A program made the translations under genes and the position numbers. Below the pieces are notes generated by a model. It made no database searches. It worked only from the letters and a program-made list of their open reading frames with translations, and was not told where the DNA came from. Positions 1 to 8,639 of a stretch of 47,054 bases of DNA are shown here, piece after piece; positions within the stretch are counted from its first letter, which is position 1; the number at the start of each line of letters is the position of its first letter. The stretch is from positions 1-47,054 of the forward strand of contig JAVBPP010000068.1 of NCBI GenBank assembly GCA_031549535.1. Direction: 5' to 3'. The stretch comes from JAVBPP01 sp031549535. Lineage in GTDB: Bacteria > Bacillota > Clostridia > Oscillospirales > Acutalibacteraceae.

Positions 1-210
1 CTCGGGTATCTGTACATTTCCGCCCACCCTGTCTGCAAGCTTTTTTGTCCGTTTTCATGCTTTTCCTTGCAGATATTTTACCACTTTTTCGCCCATCTTT
101 CCAGTGCTTATATGGGTTTTTGGGTTGTTCGGCAGGCATTAGCTACACTTCCTTCATTGCGAGTGTAGCATGGGAAAACAGCTATTGACACCTGTCGATA
201 TCTTGAGGTA

Positions 211-1551
211 TTACTCCGGCAAACTTTTCCCGCAAATCGCATATAGCTGCGCAACCGCATCTTCCGCATCAACCGGATAATCCGGGGTCAACGGCTCTTG
301 AAGCTTGGATTCATCGATGCGTTTGCATGCTTTGATTGACAATTGAAAATAAAGCTTTACCTTCGGCGTTTGGAAGGCGACCACTTCCGTATAGCAAGTG
401 GGCACACCGCCGGCGGTCTCACCGATTATTTTACCCAGACCATTGTCTACCATAATTTCCGTAAAAGACGATGCCGCGCTGAAAGTGGCAGGAGAGGTCA
501 AAATATACAGGTCACCACGATATCTCGTTTCGCCGTAGCCGCTGTTCTGAAACACCGACTGCTCATCAACCTTTTTTAAATAAGGACCATAACGGATGGC
601 ATACCGTCCATAACCGATGTAGCTGTCAACGTCCACATAACGCAAAAATTCACTTGCAACGCCGGAATCACCGCCGCCGTTGGCGCGCAGGTCTATTGCG
701 ACTGTTTGAATTTGTTGCTCCCGAACATCTGCAAAAAAGTCCTGAACGGTTTGTTTGTATTCTTCGTTATTCACACAGCTTTGCAGGGTAAAAATTGCGA
801 TGCTGTTTTGGGAATCAACGGTATAGCTCACAAAGCGCGGCTTTTCATTTGCGCTCGTGTCAGAGGTTTTTTCATAAGGAAGATATGTATATACTGCCGC
901 CGCGGAGCCGCCACCTTCCTCATAAATGATTTCCACACGGTTCCCCTCGAATGCGGCGCCCAGACAGCGAAGTCGGAAGTCTTCATGGATATCCAAAGCA
1001 AAATCTAGTTCCGCCGCACCGTCCATATCATGAAAATATTGCTTTTTGTAATTTTGAAATAACGCATGCGTATCCACGCCGCCGATAGAACGGATTTTTT
1101 TACCCTTATGTTCCCCCTCCCCGAACGTCAGCACTCCATGCTTCATTTGAAAGGTTCCGTGGGGCAACACATTCGGAGTTTCCTCAAACGCTCTGACAAA
1201 GGTGTGGCTGTCGCCCAGCAAGGCTACGCAACGGGACGCTGCCTGCCATAATTCCATTACACTTACCGTGCTGCCGAATGCTGCAACCTCCGTATCTCGC
1301 TGCGCCGCAACTTCGGCGGGCAGTCCGTCCATACATTTCGGATGGCGGGATTTGATGTGGTTCAAGATATCATTCATCTCACGCTCCGCTTCGCTCTTTG
1401 TCGACACGGTTTGAAAAGCGGTGTAGTCTGCAACACTTTTCAGCATAAAACGGCGAGGATTGAAAACACAGTACCATGTACCAATGCCGAGCGCAAAAAG
1501 GCAGGATACGATAATCAGCGCAACTAGGCTACGTTTCACATATTGTTTCAT
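211..1551 (-). CDS. S41-family (C-terminal processing-like) serine peptidase, membrane-anchored
   Basis: 446 residues from the ATG at 1551, which overlaps the stop of the upstream hydrolase gene as ATGA, so translation is probably coupled; an in-frame ATG at 1599 lies inside the upstream gene and is less likely. An N-terminal hydrophobic segment (about residues 9-29) suggests a membrane anchor or signal peptide with the body outside the cell. The C-terminal half has peptidase S41 hallmarks: a VAIDLRANGGGDS strand/loop, the TSPATFSAAS segment with the likely nucleophile Ser358, and GETAGGVPT. No PDZ domain is obvious, so it resembles the tricorn/CtpA-like peptidases of Clostridia rather than a full CtpA. 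The substrate is unknown. It is the third gene of a minus-strand unit with a sigma-factor fusion and an alpha/beta hydrolase, which suggests a regulated envelope function (inference). Confidence 0.85.
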   Translation of the reverse strand: MKQYVKRSLVALIIVSCLFALGIGTWYCVFNPRRFMLKSVADYTAFQTVSTKSEAEREMNDILNHIKSRHPKCMDGLPAEVAAQRDTEVAAFGSTVSVMELWQAASRCVALLGDSHTFVRAFEETPNVLPHGTFQMKHGVLTFGEGEHKGKKIRSIGGVDTHALFQNYKKQYFHDMDGAAELDFALDIHEDFRLRCLGAAFEGNRVEIIYEEGGGSAAAVYTYLPYEKTSDTSANEKPRFVSYTVDSQNSIAIFTLQSCVNNEEYKQTVQDFFADVREQQIQTVAIDLRANGGGDSGVASEFLRYVDVDSYIGYGRYAIRYGPYLKKVDEQSVFQNSGYGETRYRGDLYILTSPATFSAASSFTEIMVDNGLGKIIGETAGGVPTCYTEVVAFQTPKVKLYFQLSIKACKRIDESKLQEPLTPDYPVDAEDAVAQLYAICGKSLPE

Positions 1552-2645
1552 AGGCTCTTTCTCTTTTCCCACAGCCACTCTTCCCAAGGCTCCTTCCACA
1601 AAAAGAACCAGCCCATGCCATGGCCGTGCTTATCCTCCCGTGTAAAGCGAACATCCGCACCCAGGGCTTGCAGTCCCTTGTACAAAAACTCGTTTCCACT
1701 CAGTTCAATCTGACTGCAGGCGAGCCACATCGGCGTTTCTTTGAGCAGCCGTAAATCCTCCTCCCCCATGGGCATATGGTAACGATCTTTGCCGGCATCA
1801 ACATAATTATACTCTGGATTTTTTTCATAAATCCACGCCACTGTTGGGATGATTCCGGCAAACCGCTCCGGATGGCGCAGCGCCTCATAAATCACACTGT
1901 GCCCGCCGTAGGATATCCCGATGAGATAGATACGTGAAAAATCCACGTTGCCGTATTTCTGTTTGACTGACTGGATCAACGCCCAGAGCATGTCGGAAAA
2001 TTCGGCACAGTTATATTTCTCGTCATAGCCCAGCTGCGGCACAAGGATACCGCAGTTTTTCTTTGCACGCCAAAGCCGCCAAGCTGTTCCGGAAACCTCC
2101 CACAGCGGCCTTATATTGTCAAAACCCGGCGCGCCCGCTCCGTGCAGGAATACGATAAGCGGCTGTTTGTCCGTTCCCTTTGCCGGATGTAAACGGAAGC
2201 GGTAGAGCTTGCCGGTTTGCTGAAAGTAGAATTTGCGGCCAATCAGCGGGCGGGTTTGTATGGTATCCTGCGTCAGCTTCTTTGCGCGGCGTTTGTCACG
2301 CGCGTGGATTCGCTTCGCAATCCGGAACACACGCAGCGCACGGTTTAAATACCGCTTGAGGTAGCGCGGGCTATACCGCTTTTTAATGGTTTTAATCTGC
2401 TCCAAGCCATCCGGTTTCACACGATAAAATTTCCCGTCTGTAAAAAGCAGCTCAAACAAACCCTGCGTTTTACTTTGGTGCGCTTGCATCGCCGGAATCG
2501 CATCTTCCGTAAATCGGAAGATGCGATATGTTTTGTCTGCGTCGGCGCATTCATACACCAGCTCGAGCCCCTCCTGCGCTGAGAAAAAGGGATAATGCTC
2601 GGCTTCATCCGAGGATGCCATCAGGTAGCAATATGCTTTCTTCAT
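1548..2645 (-). CDS. alpha/beta hydrolase (esterase/peptidase-like)
   Basis: 365 residues from the ATG at 2645, chosen because AGAGGGGAAC lies just upstream in the 16-nt gap after the sigma-fusion stop; a longer in-frame start at 2684 would overlap that gene. The C-terminal domain has an oxyanion-type strand (IVFLHGAGAPG) and a nucleophile elbow GISYGG with Ser245, and a late His in DKHGHGMGW that could complete the triad. This layout resembles the poly(3-hydroxybutyrate) depolymerase/PET-hydrolase-like and prolyl-oligopeptidase-like esterases. The N-terminal 120 residues are basic and of unknown fold. No signal peptide is seen, so it is likely cytoplasmic. The gene sits between the sigma-fusion gene and the S41 peptidase with close spacing and an ATGA overlap, so all three are probably one transcript. 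The substrate cannot be predicted. Confidence 0.85.
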   Translation of the reverse strand: MKKAYCYLMASSDEAEHYPFFSAQEGLELVYECADADKTYRIFRFTEDAIPAMQAHQSKTQGLFELLFTDGKFYRVKPDGLEQIKTIKKRYSPRYLKRYLNRALRVFRIAKRIHARDKRRAKKLTQDTIQTRPLIGRKFYFQQTGKLYRFRLHPAKGTDKQPLIVFLHGAGAPGFDNIRPLWEVSGTAWRLWRAKKNCGILVPQLGYDEKYNCAEFSDMLWALIQSVKQKYGNVDFSRIYLIGISYGGHSVIYEALRHPERFAGIIPTVAWIYEKNPEYNYVDAGKDRYHMPMGEEDLRLLKETPMWLACSQIELSGNEFLYKGLQALGADVRFTREDKHGHGMGWFFLWKEPWEEWLWEKRKSL

Positions 2646-2661
2646 ACAGGCGTTCCCCTCT

Positions 2662-4287
2662 CTATTTCGGCAGGCAATCCGCAAACAAAATTGTATTCAA
2701 CCCCGCGCGGTACTGCTCCTGCGGCACATGCAGGATGCCCTCGGCGAGCAGCTGCTCCAGCACATAGGCGCGCATGGTGTTGCTGTTGAAGGTGTTCCGC
2801 GACCACTGGTGACACTGAGCCTGCATGTGCTCCGGGAAGCGGGGTTTGCGGACTGCGTAGATGGCCTTGTCCAGCTCCTGCCCGATTGAAACCAGCTCGG
2901 CTGGTAACTCCGGCAATATCTCAAAAAAGTCCTGCTTGCCGTTGACTACTACCACATTGACCCGGTCACCCTGCTCCTCCTGTACCAAATAACCCTTTTC
3001 ATACAAACGCCGGTATTGCTCGATGTGTGCGTCATCCTTGGGCAAGGCTCCGGTATAGGCCTGATACAACCAGATAAAGTCATTCATCTTGTTTTCCCGC
3101 CAGTTCCCGGTTCTGCCGTCGTAACAGGTATTCAGCTGCCAGCTTTCCAGATGAAGGCCGTCGCTGTGCTCGCTGCGCGTCATATCTCCGCAAGTAGCGT
3201 ATTTTTTCTCATCATAGGGCAGGACTGCATTCGTTTTCAGATTCGCAAACGCCGCAAAACAACCGCCATCCTTGCGTTTGACTTGAAATTCGTTGTAATC
3301 CACATCACACACAAAGGTGCAGTAGCCGATTGCATAGCACACAGCCGCCCAAAGCAGAAAGTTTTCGTCCCCGCGCGGCGCATAAACCAAATCCTTGTCA
3401 AAGCCTGACAGTGCCTTTTGCACCAGCGGCACATAGCCTTGGATGAGGGTGGTTGCGTATTGGCGGTAGAGCGCGTGTTCCTTTTCGGCATCTTCCGTTG
3501 TGGAGTTGATGATATAAATATGCGTGCGGTATTTCTCACCCGCGAGCCTGTCCAGAAAGCCGTATTCCTCCAGCTCCTTGACGATATCCTCAATAAAAAG
3601 CGGAGAAATGCCCAACTCCTGCGCAATTTCTGCCACGGTACGCGGCTGCCAGTAAGCGGCATAGGCAATATTCTGCGCAAGGCGGCTCTTCAAAAAGTCT
3701 GCGGTATCCCCCTTCGGCCCCGGTGAGCCACTGTGCCCCATGTGTTCAAATTCAATCGGCCGAAAGCCGAGTTCCCCTGTTTCCCGTGTCATATCGACAC
3801 CCTCCTTCAACTGTTTTCGAGCCTCAAACAGATGCCACTTTACGGTTCCCTCCGTAATGCTCAGCCGCCGCGCGATTTCTTTTTGCGGCACACGGTCGTA
3901 ATAAAAGAGCATCACAATTTCCCGCTGCTGGCGGGATAAAAACGCAATCTCCCTGCGCAGCAGTGCGCAGCTCTCCCGCTGCTCCAGCATATCCCGTTCC
4001 GGCGCGGCCGGTTCCGGCGCTGCCGGGTACGCACATTGCTCGAGCGAAACGCAGGCATGCCGTGTTTCCTCCTGCAAAAAGCGCGCATAGACATTGCAGG
4101 CGATTCGGTAGATGTAGGACTGCGGAAACAATACCTCCCGCGCGCGCAGCAGCGAGGCATAGACCTCCAGCACAATCCGGGAGGCCAGCTCCTCGGCACG
4201 GTCAATACTATCCAGCCGAGAAAGCGCAAAGCCGTAAATTTTTTTGCTGTTTTGGAGCAAAAGCGCGTCCGCTTCTTGCTGATTCAT
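2662..4287 (-). CDS. ECF-like sigma-70 factor fused to a winged-helix and a large C-terminal domain
   Basis: 541 residues, about three times an ordinary ECF sigma factor. Residues 1-75 look like region 2 (FALSRLDSIDRAEELASRI, then the SYIYRIACNVYARF core), and about 105-160 look like region 4 with the helix-turn-helix RVPQKEIARRLSITEGTVKWHL. A second start-like segment follows (MTRETGELGFRPIEFEHMGH near 165), then a second DNA-binding-like helix-turn-helix (VAEIAQELGISPLFIEDIVKELEEYGFL, about 217-245), then about 290 residues without a recognised domain. No frame break is seen across the junction. The start ATG has AGGGTGA nine bases upstream. The C-terminal part may sense a signal or act as a fused anti-sigma module (inference). 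It heads the minus-strand unit with the hydrolase and S41 peptidase. A promoter with TTGATA and TAAAAT lies upstream at 4384-4357. Confidence 0.8.
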   Translation of the reverse strand: MNQQEADALLLQNSKKIYGFALSRLDSIDRAEELASRIVLEVYASLLRAREVLFPQSYIYRIACNVYARFLQEETRHACVSLEQCAYPAAPEPAAPERDMLEQRESCALLRREIAFLSRQQREIVMLFYYDRVPQKEIARRLSITEGTVKWHLFEARKQLKEGVDMTRETGELGFRPIEFEHMGHSGSPGPKGDTADFLKSRLAQNIAYAAYWQPRTVAEIAQELGISPLFIEDIVKELEEYGFLDRLAGEKYRTHIYIINSTTEDAEKEHALYRQYATTLIQGYVPLVQKALSGFDKDLVYAPRGDENFLLWAAVCYAIGYCTFVCDVDYNEFQVKRKDGGCFAAFANLKTNAVLPYDEKKYATCGDMTRSEHSDGLHLESWQLNTCYDGRTGNWRENKMNDFIWLYQAYTGALPKDDAHIEQYRRLYEKGYLVQEEQGDRVNVVVVNGKQDFFEILPELPAELVSIGQELDKAIYAVRKPRFPEHMQAQCHQWSRNTFNSNTMRAYVLEQLLAEGILHVPQEQYRAGLNTILFADCLPK

Positions 4288-4356
4288 GTTGTGGTCACCC
4301 TTTTGTTTGTGGTCTCATAGATACAGTGACTGCCATTGAAAAAAGGTTGGGCATTT

Positions 4357-4384
4357 ATTTTAACAAATTCTAAAAAAATATCAA
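4357..4384 (-). promoter_or_regulatory. sigma-A-type promoter of the sigma-fusion operon
   Basis: On the minus strand TTGATA (4384-4379), a 16-nt spacer and TAAAAT (4362-4357) precede the gene starting at 4287. It is divergent from, and only 10 bp away from, the TTGACA of the plus-strand MATE promoter. A segment AACCTTTTTTC then ACTGTATCTATGAG (4347-4312) closer to the gene could be an ECF-type autoregulatory promoter, but this is weak. Confidence 0.5.
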
Positions 4385-4393
4385 TATTTTACC

Positions 4394-4422
4394 TTGACAT
4401 CACAGGGCCGTTCCTGTATGAT
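4394..4422 (+). promoter_or_regulatory. strong sigma-A promoter of the MATE/ABC leader
   Basis: TTGACA (4394-4399), exactly 17 nt, TATGAT (4417-4422). The distance to the MATE start at 4619 leaves a leader of nearly 190 nt that holds a short ORF and an intrinsic terminator. The -10 region is embedded in a 17-bp stretch identical to one at 44644-44660. Confidence 0.8.
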
Positions 4423-4460
4423 GGTCAAAGTTACCAAATTATGAACAGGAGGCGGGCAAC

Positions 4461-4538
4461 ATGACAGGAAAAAAGCGCAATATGCTTTTAGCGGCTGATT
4501 TTTCTAACGGGATTGCTATGTCCGCCTTGCCCAGATAG
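4461..4538 (+). CDS. 25-residue leader peptide upstream of the MATE efflux gene
   Basis: Short ORF beginning ATGACAGGAAAAAAG with AGGAGG (4447-4452) eight nt upstream and ending TAG at 4538. The peptide starts MTGKKRNMLLAADF and ends SNGIAMSALPR. It sits between a strong promoter and an intrinsic terminator, the layout of a ribosome-mediated attenuator. The last codons (MSALP, containing CCGCC at 4522-4526 and TTGCCC at 4527-4532) are complementary to the SD/start region (GGCGG at 4451-4455, or GGGCAA at 4454-4459). The C-terminal SALP resembles the LSALLK end of the leader peptide at 17473-17532. A terminator-competing pairing is possible from GATT (4497-4500) and CGGG (4508-4511) to the terminator 5' arm, but with an internal bulge. 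Role inferred from architecture only. Confidence 0.6.
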   Translation: MTGKKRNMLLAADFSNGIAMSALPR

Positions 4539-4558
4539 ACTTTTGCGGATAGAGCAAG

Positions 4559-4590
4559 CCCGAATCGTTTGGATTCGGGTTTTTTGTTTT
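4559..4590 (+). terminator. intrinsic terminator (candidate attenuator) before the MATE gene
   Basis: CCCGAATC (4559-4566), loop GTTTG, GATTCGGG (4572-4579), followed directly by a T-rich tract TTTTTTGTTTTT. It lies 20 nt after the leader-peptide stop and before the MATE Shine-Dalgarno (GAGGAG, 4605-4610), so transcription of MATE must pass it. Confidence 0.85.
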
Positions 4591-4618
4591 TATATTACTG
4601 TATTGAGGAGCTGCAGCT

Positions 4619-5998
4619 GTGCCGATTCACCAAACACAACGCGCTTTTTATAAGCAAATGTTCCGCCTTGCCCTGCCCATTGCGCTGCAAAACCTGCTGA
4701 CAAGCTCGGCGCAGCTGGTGGATACCGCCATGGTTGTGGGCTTAGGAAACAGCGCCACCGCTGCGGTCGGTGTTGCGATTCGCTGGAGCTTTTTGCTTAA
4801 CATCGGCCTATTCGGCATTTCCTCCGGCTGCGCTACCCTCGCCTCGCAGGCCTGGGGCGCAAAAGATGACAGCAGCATTCAGCGCAGCTACGGCATAGGC
4901 CTGCTGCTCTCCGCCTTACTCGGCTTGCTCTATACCCTCGGCTGCGTCTGTATGCCGCAGGCCATGATACGCGTATTTACCTCCGAAGCGCCTGTAATTG
5001 AGCAGGGCGCGGTTTATCTCTCCACCGTGGGCTGGTACGGCGTATTTGTCGCCTTTTCTATGATTAGTGCAACGCTGATGCGAGCCACAGGAAATGTGGT
5101 GACTCCCCTGCTTTGCGCCGTTGTTTCCGTGCTGACCAACTCAGTTTTGAATTACGGACTGATTTACGGCAAGCTTGGTCTGCCGAACCTGGGGCTGCGC
5201 GGTGCGGCGTTGGCAACCGTAACTGCCGCCGCTGTGCAGGCGCTGCTGCTGTTTCTGATTGGCAAGCTAAAAAAAGAGCATATTTTCTCTTCCCTGCGTG
5301 GGATTTTCGCCTTTACCCGCCCCTTTTTGGCGCAATTCTTCCGCATCATGACGCCGACACTGGGGAACGAGCTCTCCTGGGCAATCGGCACCAATATCTA
5401 CATGATGGTTTTTGCGCGGCAAGGGAGCGAAAATTTTGCCGCCTACACAATATTTTCCTCTGTTGAGCAACTTTCGTTCATCTTTTTCATCGGCATCTGC
5501 CATGCCTGCGCCATTATGGTGGGCAAAACCATCGGCGAGGGGGAGTTGGAGAGCGCCTACACCCAGGCAAAGCGCTTTGTGCGCATGATGCCGCTCGTGG
5601 GCATTGCAATGGGGCTTTTGATGGTGGCGCTGCGTTACCCGGTGAGCGGCCTATTGCCCATCGAAACCGACTTTGTGCGCGAAAACGTGGCAAAGTTACT
5701 ATTGGTTTACGCCTGTTTTCTGCCCTTTCGCCCTGTGCCCTATATCTGCATTGTGGGCATTTTTCGCGCGGGGGGCGACACCAAAACCGGGATGTTTATC
5801 GACTCCTTCTGCCTGTATTGCATGAGCATCCCCGCCGTACTCATCCTCGGCTTTGCTGTGCATGTGCCGTTCTGGCTGTTAATCGCCGCTATGTATTTCT
5901 TTGAGGACTGCATTAAGATCATCCTGTGCCTTCGGCATTTTAAGCTCCGCCGCTGGATTCGCCGGCTCAACTTCCCTGAGCCAATCAGCGCGGAATAA
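4619..5998 (+). CDS. MATE-family multidrug efflux transporter
   Basis: 459 residues from GTG at 4619 with GAGGAG eight nt upstream. The product has the 12-helix pattern of two six-helix bundles, with MATE-like segments near the N-terminus (FRLALPIALQNLLTSSAQLVD) and the VDTAMVVGLGNSATAAVG and MIGVGK-type (MVGKTIGEGE) features that recur in the C-terminal half. MATE proteins export cationic drugs using Na+ or H+ gradients across the cytoplasmic membrane. Expression is probably set by the upstream promoter, leader peptide and terminator (4394-4590), which would fit induction by a ribosome-targeting compound (inference). The ABC exporter subunit gene follows after 62 nt on the same strand. Confidence 0.9.
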   Translation: MPIHQTQRAFYKQMFRLALPIALQNLLTSSAQLVDTAMVVGLGNSATAAVGVAIRWSFLLNIGLFGISSGCATLASQAWGAKDDSSIQRSYGIGLLLSALLGLLYTLGCVCMPQAMIRVFTSEAPVIEQGAVYLSTVGWYGVFVAFSMISATLMRATGNVVTPLLCAVVSVLTNSVLNYGLIYGKLGLPNLGLRGAALATVTAAAVQALLLFLIGKLKKEHIFSSLRGIFAFTRPFLAQFFRIMTPTLGNELSWAIGTNIYMMVFARQGSENFAAYTIFSSVEQLSFIFFIGICHACAIMVGKTIGEGELESAYTQAKRFVRMMPLVGIAMGLLMVALRYPVSGLLPIETDFVRENVAKLLLVYACFLPFRPVPYICIVGIFRAGGDTKTGMFIDSFCLYCMSIPAVLILGFAVHVPFWLLIAAMYFFEDCIKIILCLRHFKLRRWIRRLNFPEPISAE

Positions 5999-6060
5999 GC
6001 TCCACTGCGCGGCAAATTGCGGCTGCTTTGCTGCGCAGCATCCAAAAAGGAGGGACATTT

Positions 6061-7893
6061 TTGGAACAGAAGACAGACCTGAAAAAAGGGCGCGTAAAAC
6101 TGCTGATGCAAACCATGCGGGGCGGCAGGCTGCTGATTCTGCTGGCTGTTGCAGCGAGCGCGCTGAGCGTTTTCTTTAGCTTTTTAACCCCGCAGATTAT
6201 GAAAGTAACCGTAGATTCCATCCTCAACAGCCTCCCCTTCTCCCTGCCTGCTTTTTTAGCGGACGCAATCGAGACCCTCGGCGGACGTGAGTTTTTACGC
6301 GGACACATCTACCTTTGTGCCATCGCCAGCGTTCTTTGCGCGGTGCTTTCCAGCGCGGCTAACTTTCTTTGTCGCCTGTTTATGGCGAAAAGCAGCGAAG
6401 GTGTGCTGCAGCGGCTGCGTGACCGGTTGTTTGAGCATATCGGCCGCCTCCCCTACTCCTGGCACATCAAAAACCAGACGGGCGACATCATTCAGCGCTG
6501 CACCTCGGACGTGGAGACACTGCGCAACTTCCTCTCCTCCCAAGTGTTGGAGCTGTTCCGCGTGGTGATGATGATTGCGGTCTCCCTGAGCCTGATGCTA
6601 CTGATGAACGTGCGCCTGACCATGGTTTCCGTCAGCTTTATTCCGCTGGTGCTGCTGTATTCCACCATTTTCTCCAAGTACATCTTCAAACGCTTTGAAA
6701 AAGCGGATGAATCCGAGGGCGCGCTCTCCTCCTGTGTGCAGGAAAACCTGTCCGGCGTGCGCGTTGTCCGCGCCTTTGGACGGGAAAAATATGAGGTGGA
6801 GCAGTTTGATAAAAAGAACGAGCACTTCGCCCACAGCTGGATTCACTTCAGCTCACTTCTGGGCTTTTATTGGGGCACCGGCGATTTTGTAACGGCGCTG
6901 CAAGTGCTGGCCATTGTCCTCGCAGGCATTTATTTTGCCGTGCGCGGCAACTTGACTCTGGGGGAATTCACCACCTTTGTCTCTTACAACGCCATGCTCT
7001 CCTGGCCCCTGCGTTCTCTGGGGCGCATTTTGGGCGACTTGAGCAAAACCGGCGTCGCCCTGGGCCGTTTAAACGAAATCCTCTGCGCGCAGCCGGAGCG
7101 GGACGAAGAGAACGCCCTAACGCCCTCCCTATCACAGGACATTGTGTTTGACAACGTCAGCTTTCGCTATGAGACCGGGCCGGAGATTCTCAAGCACATC
7201 AGCTTCACCGCAAAAGCGGGCAGCACGGTGGGCATACTGGGCGGCACGGGCAGCGGCAAATCCACGCTGATGTGCCTGCTCAACCGCCTGTATGAGTTAG
7301 ATGAGGGCTGCGGGCGCATCACAGTGGGCGGTACGGATATCCGCGAAATACGTCTGAGCCATTTGCGCGGCAATATTGGCTTTGTACTGCAGGAACCGTT
7401 TTTATTCTCCAAAACCATTGTGGAAAACATCAAAAGCGCCTGCCCGGAGCGCTCAATGGACGAAATCCGCAGGGCGGCGCAAACTGCCGCGGTGGACGAA
7501 ACCATTCTCGCCTTTGCGCAGGGCTATGACACCATGGTGGGCGAAAAAGGCGTTACCCTCTCCGGCGGGCAAAAGCAGCGCATCGCCATCGCACGCATGC
7601 TGCTGCAAAACACCCCCATCAAAATTTTTGACGATTCTCTCTCCGCCGTGGATACCCAGACGGACATGAAAATCCGGGCTGCACTGCGCCGGGACGCTTC
7701 GGACGCTACGGTCTTTTTAATTTCTCACCGCATCACGACTCTGATGCACGCGGACTGTATCCTGGTGCTCGACGAGGGGCAGATTGTGCAGAGCGGCACA
7801 CACGAGGAACTGATTGAGCAGGAGGGCATCTACCGGCGCATCTACCGGCTGCAGCAGCAGCTGGAGGAAGAAAGTGCACAGCTGAAAGCTTAA
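6061..7893 (+). CDS. ABC exporter subunit with degenerate catalytic site (BmrC/TM287-like half)
   Basis: 610 residues from TTG at 6061; AAGGAGGG at 6047-6054 with a 6-nt spacer selects this over an upstream in-frame TTG at 6028. The N-terminal half is a six-helix exporter transmembrane domain; the C-terminal half is a nucleotide-binding domain with Walker A GGTGSGKST, signature LSGGQKQR and Walker B IKIFDDSLSAVD. The catalytic glutamate after Walker B is Asp (FDDS), the substitution seen in the degenerate site of heterodimeric exporters such as TM287/288 and BmrCD. The consensus LSGGQ here and the degenerate LSTGE in the 8640-10472 protein are complementary, so the two should form one heterodimer with one active and one degenerate ATP site. 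Likely drug or lipid efflux. Follows the MATE gene after 62 nt. Confidence 0.9.
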   Translation: MEQKTDLKKGRVKLLMQTMRGGRLLILLAVAASALSVFFSFLTPQIMKVTVDSILNSLPFSLPAFLADAIETLGGREFLRGHIYLCAIASVLCAVLSSAANFLCRLFMAKSSEGVLQRLRDRLFEHIGRLPYSWHIKNQTGDIIQRCTSDVETLRNFLSSQVLELFRVVMMIAVSLSLMLLMNVRLTMVSVSFIPLVLLYSTIFSKYIFKRFEKADESEGALSSCVQENLSGVRVVRAFGREKYEVEQFDKKNEHFAHSWIHFSSLLGFYWGTGDFVTALQVLAIVLAGIYFAVRGNLTLGEFTTFVSYNAMLSWPLRSLGRILGDLSKTGVALGRLNEILCAQPERDEENALTPSLSQDIVFDNVSFRYETGPEILKHISFTAKAGSTVGILGGTGSGKSTLMCLLNRLYELDEGCGRITVGGTDIREIRLSHLRGNIGFVLQEPFLFSKTIVENIKSACPERSMDEIRRAAQTAAVDETILAFAQGYDTMVGEKGVTLSGGQKQRIAIARMLLQNTPIKIFDDSLSAVDTQTDMKIRAALRRDASDATVFLISHRITTLMHADCILVLDEGQIVQSGTHEELIEQEGIYRRIYRLQQQLEEESAQLKA

Positions 7894-7897
7894 GCGC

Positions 7898-8518
7898 TTA
7901 AACGCCATCCACACGTTCAAGCCATTTTTTTGCATCCAACAACCACCGGTGAGGGAGTAAAACCATGCCGTTATCCATGACGAAATTGATATACATCAAG
8001 GAAGCATGAACAAGAGAACGTTCCAAGGCTGCCGATACAGCGTTAAAAAAGGGCGGTGTACCGTCTTGATCCCACGATAATTTATCTGCAAGAAACAACG
8101 CCATATCATAGTCGGACGGCTTTTCTTTCAACGTAGTATGACAGGCTACTGCCGATAAAACGAGAGGATTGTGAACACCAAATAATGCACTGGCAAAAAC
8201 AGCCGAGTGCCGCTGGTGCAACAAGAACGGATATTTCTCTTCCGCCTCATCCATTTCCCACTTTTCATCTATGGCGCAGGCAAGCATATCCTGCGGCTGC
8301 ATAACATTTGAAATGTCATGCAACAAAGCGGATGTGGATGCTATTGTTTCATCCAAGCCAAAACGGGTTGCGATTGTTCGGCTCGTTTCCGCGACTGAAA
8401 CGCAGTGGGCTGCCGTATCCTGTTTGGCGTTGACAGTTAGAAAGTTTGTGACATCTGTTTTTAAATCGCCCGATAATGTGATTGTTTGTATGTATGGCCA
8501 ATGTGTTAGGTGAAACAT
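7898..8518 (-). CDS. HD-domain hydrolase (YqeK-like)
   Basis: 206 residues from the ATG at 8518, preceded by GGAAGGACGGAG. The HD pattern is visible: HCVSVAETSRTIATRFG, then SALLHDISN (HD pair), then HQRHSAVFASALFG, then CHTTLKEKPSDYDMALFLADKLS. This follows the YqeK/NadD-associated HD family, whose characterised members hydrolyse diadenosine tetraphosphate symmetrically. Lengths agree (about 190-210). The N-terminal 38 residues precede the first metal ligand. The gene lies on the opposite strand between the two halves of a heterodimeric ABC exporter, four bases from the end of the first and about 120 bases from the start of the second, which looks like an insertion into an efflux operon. A direct functional link to efflux is not shown. 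Confidence 0.8.
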   Translation of the reverse strand: MFHLTHWPYIQTITLSGDLKTDVTNFLTVNAKQDTAAHCVSVAETSRTIATRFGLDETIASTSALLHDISNVMQPQDMLACAIDEKWEMDEAEEKYPFLLHQRHSAVFASALFGVHNPLVLSAVACHTTLKEKPSDYDMALFLADKLSWDQDGTPPFFNAVSAALERSLVHASLMYINFVMDNGMVLLPHRWLLDAKKWLERVDGV

Positions 8519-8639
8519 ATGCTTCTCCGTCCTTCCGATTTATCGTTTAACCATTATCCCATGTTCGCTGCCGGATAACAAGTTTTTCATGCGGTGATCT
8601 TGTCAAAAACACTGTAAATTACGATACAAGGAGCGCTGT

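Noticed and set aside
1..210. Open frame on plus (1-168) and a hairpin GCTACACT/AGTGTAGC at 142-169 at the window edge.
   Set aside because: The translated frame shows no protein family features, and the hairpin has no T tract. No gene or terminator can be supported.
7891..7902. Palindrome TTAAGCGCTTAA at the convergent ends of the ABC and HD genes.
   Set aside because: Short and without a T tract on either side, so not supported as a terminator.
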